In this document: piece after piece, positions 63,260-64,000 of the stretch
Layout of the letters: every line of letters starts with the position of its first letter
How positions within the stretch are numbered: position 1 is the stretch's first letter
DNA from: Phosphuga atrata
Lineage: Eukaryota > Arthropoda > Insecta > Coleoptera > Silphidae
Direction of reading: 5' to 3'
DNA length: 64,000 nt
Assembly: GCA_944588485.1 (NCBI GenBank)
Contig: OX155907.1
Span: 12,699,880 to 12,763,879, forward strand
Translations under genes and position numbers: made by a program
The notes under the pieces: generated by a model
Databases searched by the model: none
What the model saw: only the letters and a program-made list of their open reading frames with translations
What the model was told of the DNA's origin: nothing

Positions 63260-64000
63260 TAGTATGCAAAGAGGTGGAAGAAGATGTGGCAGAGAAGGAA
63301 GAAGAACTAAAGATGAAAGGCATAAAGACGGAAGAAGAGGTATGGAAATACATAAATAGGGAAAGAAATAAAAAAGTAGAAAGAGTGAGTAATAGAATTA
63401 CTATGGAGGAATGGAGAAAGTACTTCAGTGAGCTGCTGGGTGGTGATGAAATCAGACAAGAAAAGAAAAAGAGTCAACATAGAGTGGGAGAAATAGAAGA
63501 GATAACAAGAGAGAAATTAGAACAACAACTGAGTAAACTGAAAAAGAAAAAGGCACCGGGGAGGGACGGTGATGAGGGACAGAATGAGGGACAGAATGAA
63601 TTGTGGATATATGGATTGGAAAGGGAAGCTGACAGGTTGTTAGAGATAATGAATGGAGTGTGGAAGAGAGAGGGCTTCTCACAGGAGTGGAAAGAGGGGA
63701 AAATATGCCCCATATATAAGAAAGGAGAAAGGGAAACAGCAAGTAATTATAGGGGGATCACCATGCTCAATACAGCATATAAGATATATGTAATGATTGT
63801 GGAAGAGAGATTGACGAAGGAAATGAAGGAGCGGGGTGTGATACCAGACGGGCAGGCGGGATTTAGGAAAGGGAGAGGGACCATGGATAATGTATACATC
63901 TTGAATCACATAGTAGGGAATGAGATAAAAAAGAGGGGTGGCAAGATGTATGCATTATTTTTGGACCTGAAGGCGGCTTTGATAATGTGGCAAGGGAGGC
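63260..64000 (+). pseudogene. LINE E linker and RT start
   Basis: TKDERHKDGRRG-type linker, ITMEEWRKYFSELLGGDE, LEQQLSKLKKKKAPGRDG, WKREGFSQEWKEGKICPIYK, ASNYRGITMLNTAYKIYVM, IPDGQAGFRKGRGTMDNVYI and KMYALFLDLKAA. A single missing T at about 63978 turns the expected AAFDNV into AALIMW, a frameshift just at the first catalytic Asp. GQNEGQNE reflects a 12-bp tandem duplication at 63576-63599. Confidence 0.82.

Larger units (their letters stand above)
62240..64000 (+). mobile_element. 5' part of LINE family E, copy 2, running off the window
   Basis: Plus-strand non-LTR element of the same family as 1-2041. It holds the endonuclease and the beginning of the RT and is cut by the window edge. Purine-rich coding strand (Glu/Lys/Arg-rich protein). 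Confidence 0.85.

Noticed and set aside
62055..63742. Minus-strand hydrophobic frames rich in Ser/Phe/Leu
   Set aside because: Antisense shadows of the purine-rich LINE E coding strand.

Overview
The window is eukaryotic nuclear DNA from an insect, possibly a beetle. The evidence is an AT-rich background, protein genes with many 50-70 bp introns, TTAGG-type telomere-like repeats, and insect-typical transposons (R1-like and RTE/BovB-like LINEs, Tc1/mariner, MULE with FLYWCH finger, hAT, pogo/Tigger). Nothing bacterial or viral was recognised. The order-level assignment is a weak inference.

Layout: 1-2041 is the 3' half of a decayed LINE that runs into a very homogeneous 3 kb array of a 14-bp minisatellite (2071-5078). 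5079-17239 is AT-rich single-copy-looking DNA holding one clear protein-coding exon on the minus strand (11021-11235). 17242-34249 is one old Tc1/mariner-superfamily element blown up to 17 kb by nested insertions. Its left terminal repeat holds a MULE. The MULE holds a TA-flanked terminal-inverted-repeat element (itself containing an RTE-like LINE that carries a hAT terminus), a pogo/Tigger element, and a hAT element that contains another RTE-like LINE and a palindromic MITE. Its body holds a 650-bp foldback element, a second truncated RTE-like LINE and a second mariner. 34252-40620 is AT-rich and shows no gene.

40661-44832 is the conserved gene island. A CHAC2-type glutathione-specific gamma-glutamylcyclotransferase (3 exons, minus strand) is divergent from an SR-protein kinase (SRPK family, 7 coding exons, plus strand). 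The kinase appears to have two mutually exclusive first exons, one of which encodes a predicted transmembrane segment. The two genes probably share a 0.5-0.7 kb promoter region.

45.8-64 kb is a second transposon block: a PIF/Harbinger-type MITE, a LOA/I-type LINE with DUF4780-like ORF1 and RNase H, a BovB-like LINE interrupted by an R1-like LINE and by an inverted BovB fragment, an inverted truncated copy of the LOA/I-type LINE, a pogo/Tigger transposase split by a nearly full-length R1-like LINE with target-site duplication and poly(A), and the 5' half of the same LINE family that opens the window.

Almost all transposon coding sequence is broken by stops, frameshifts or insertions. Most elements left of 41.5 kb read leftwards and most to the right read rightwards, matching the divergent direction of the two host genes. 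Candidates for real novelty are the membrane-anchored SRPK isoform, the five-level nest, and the minisatellite at the LINE 3' end. No complete new multi-gene system is visible.
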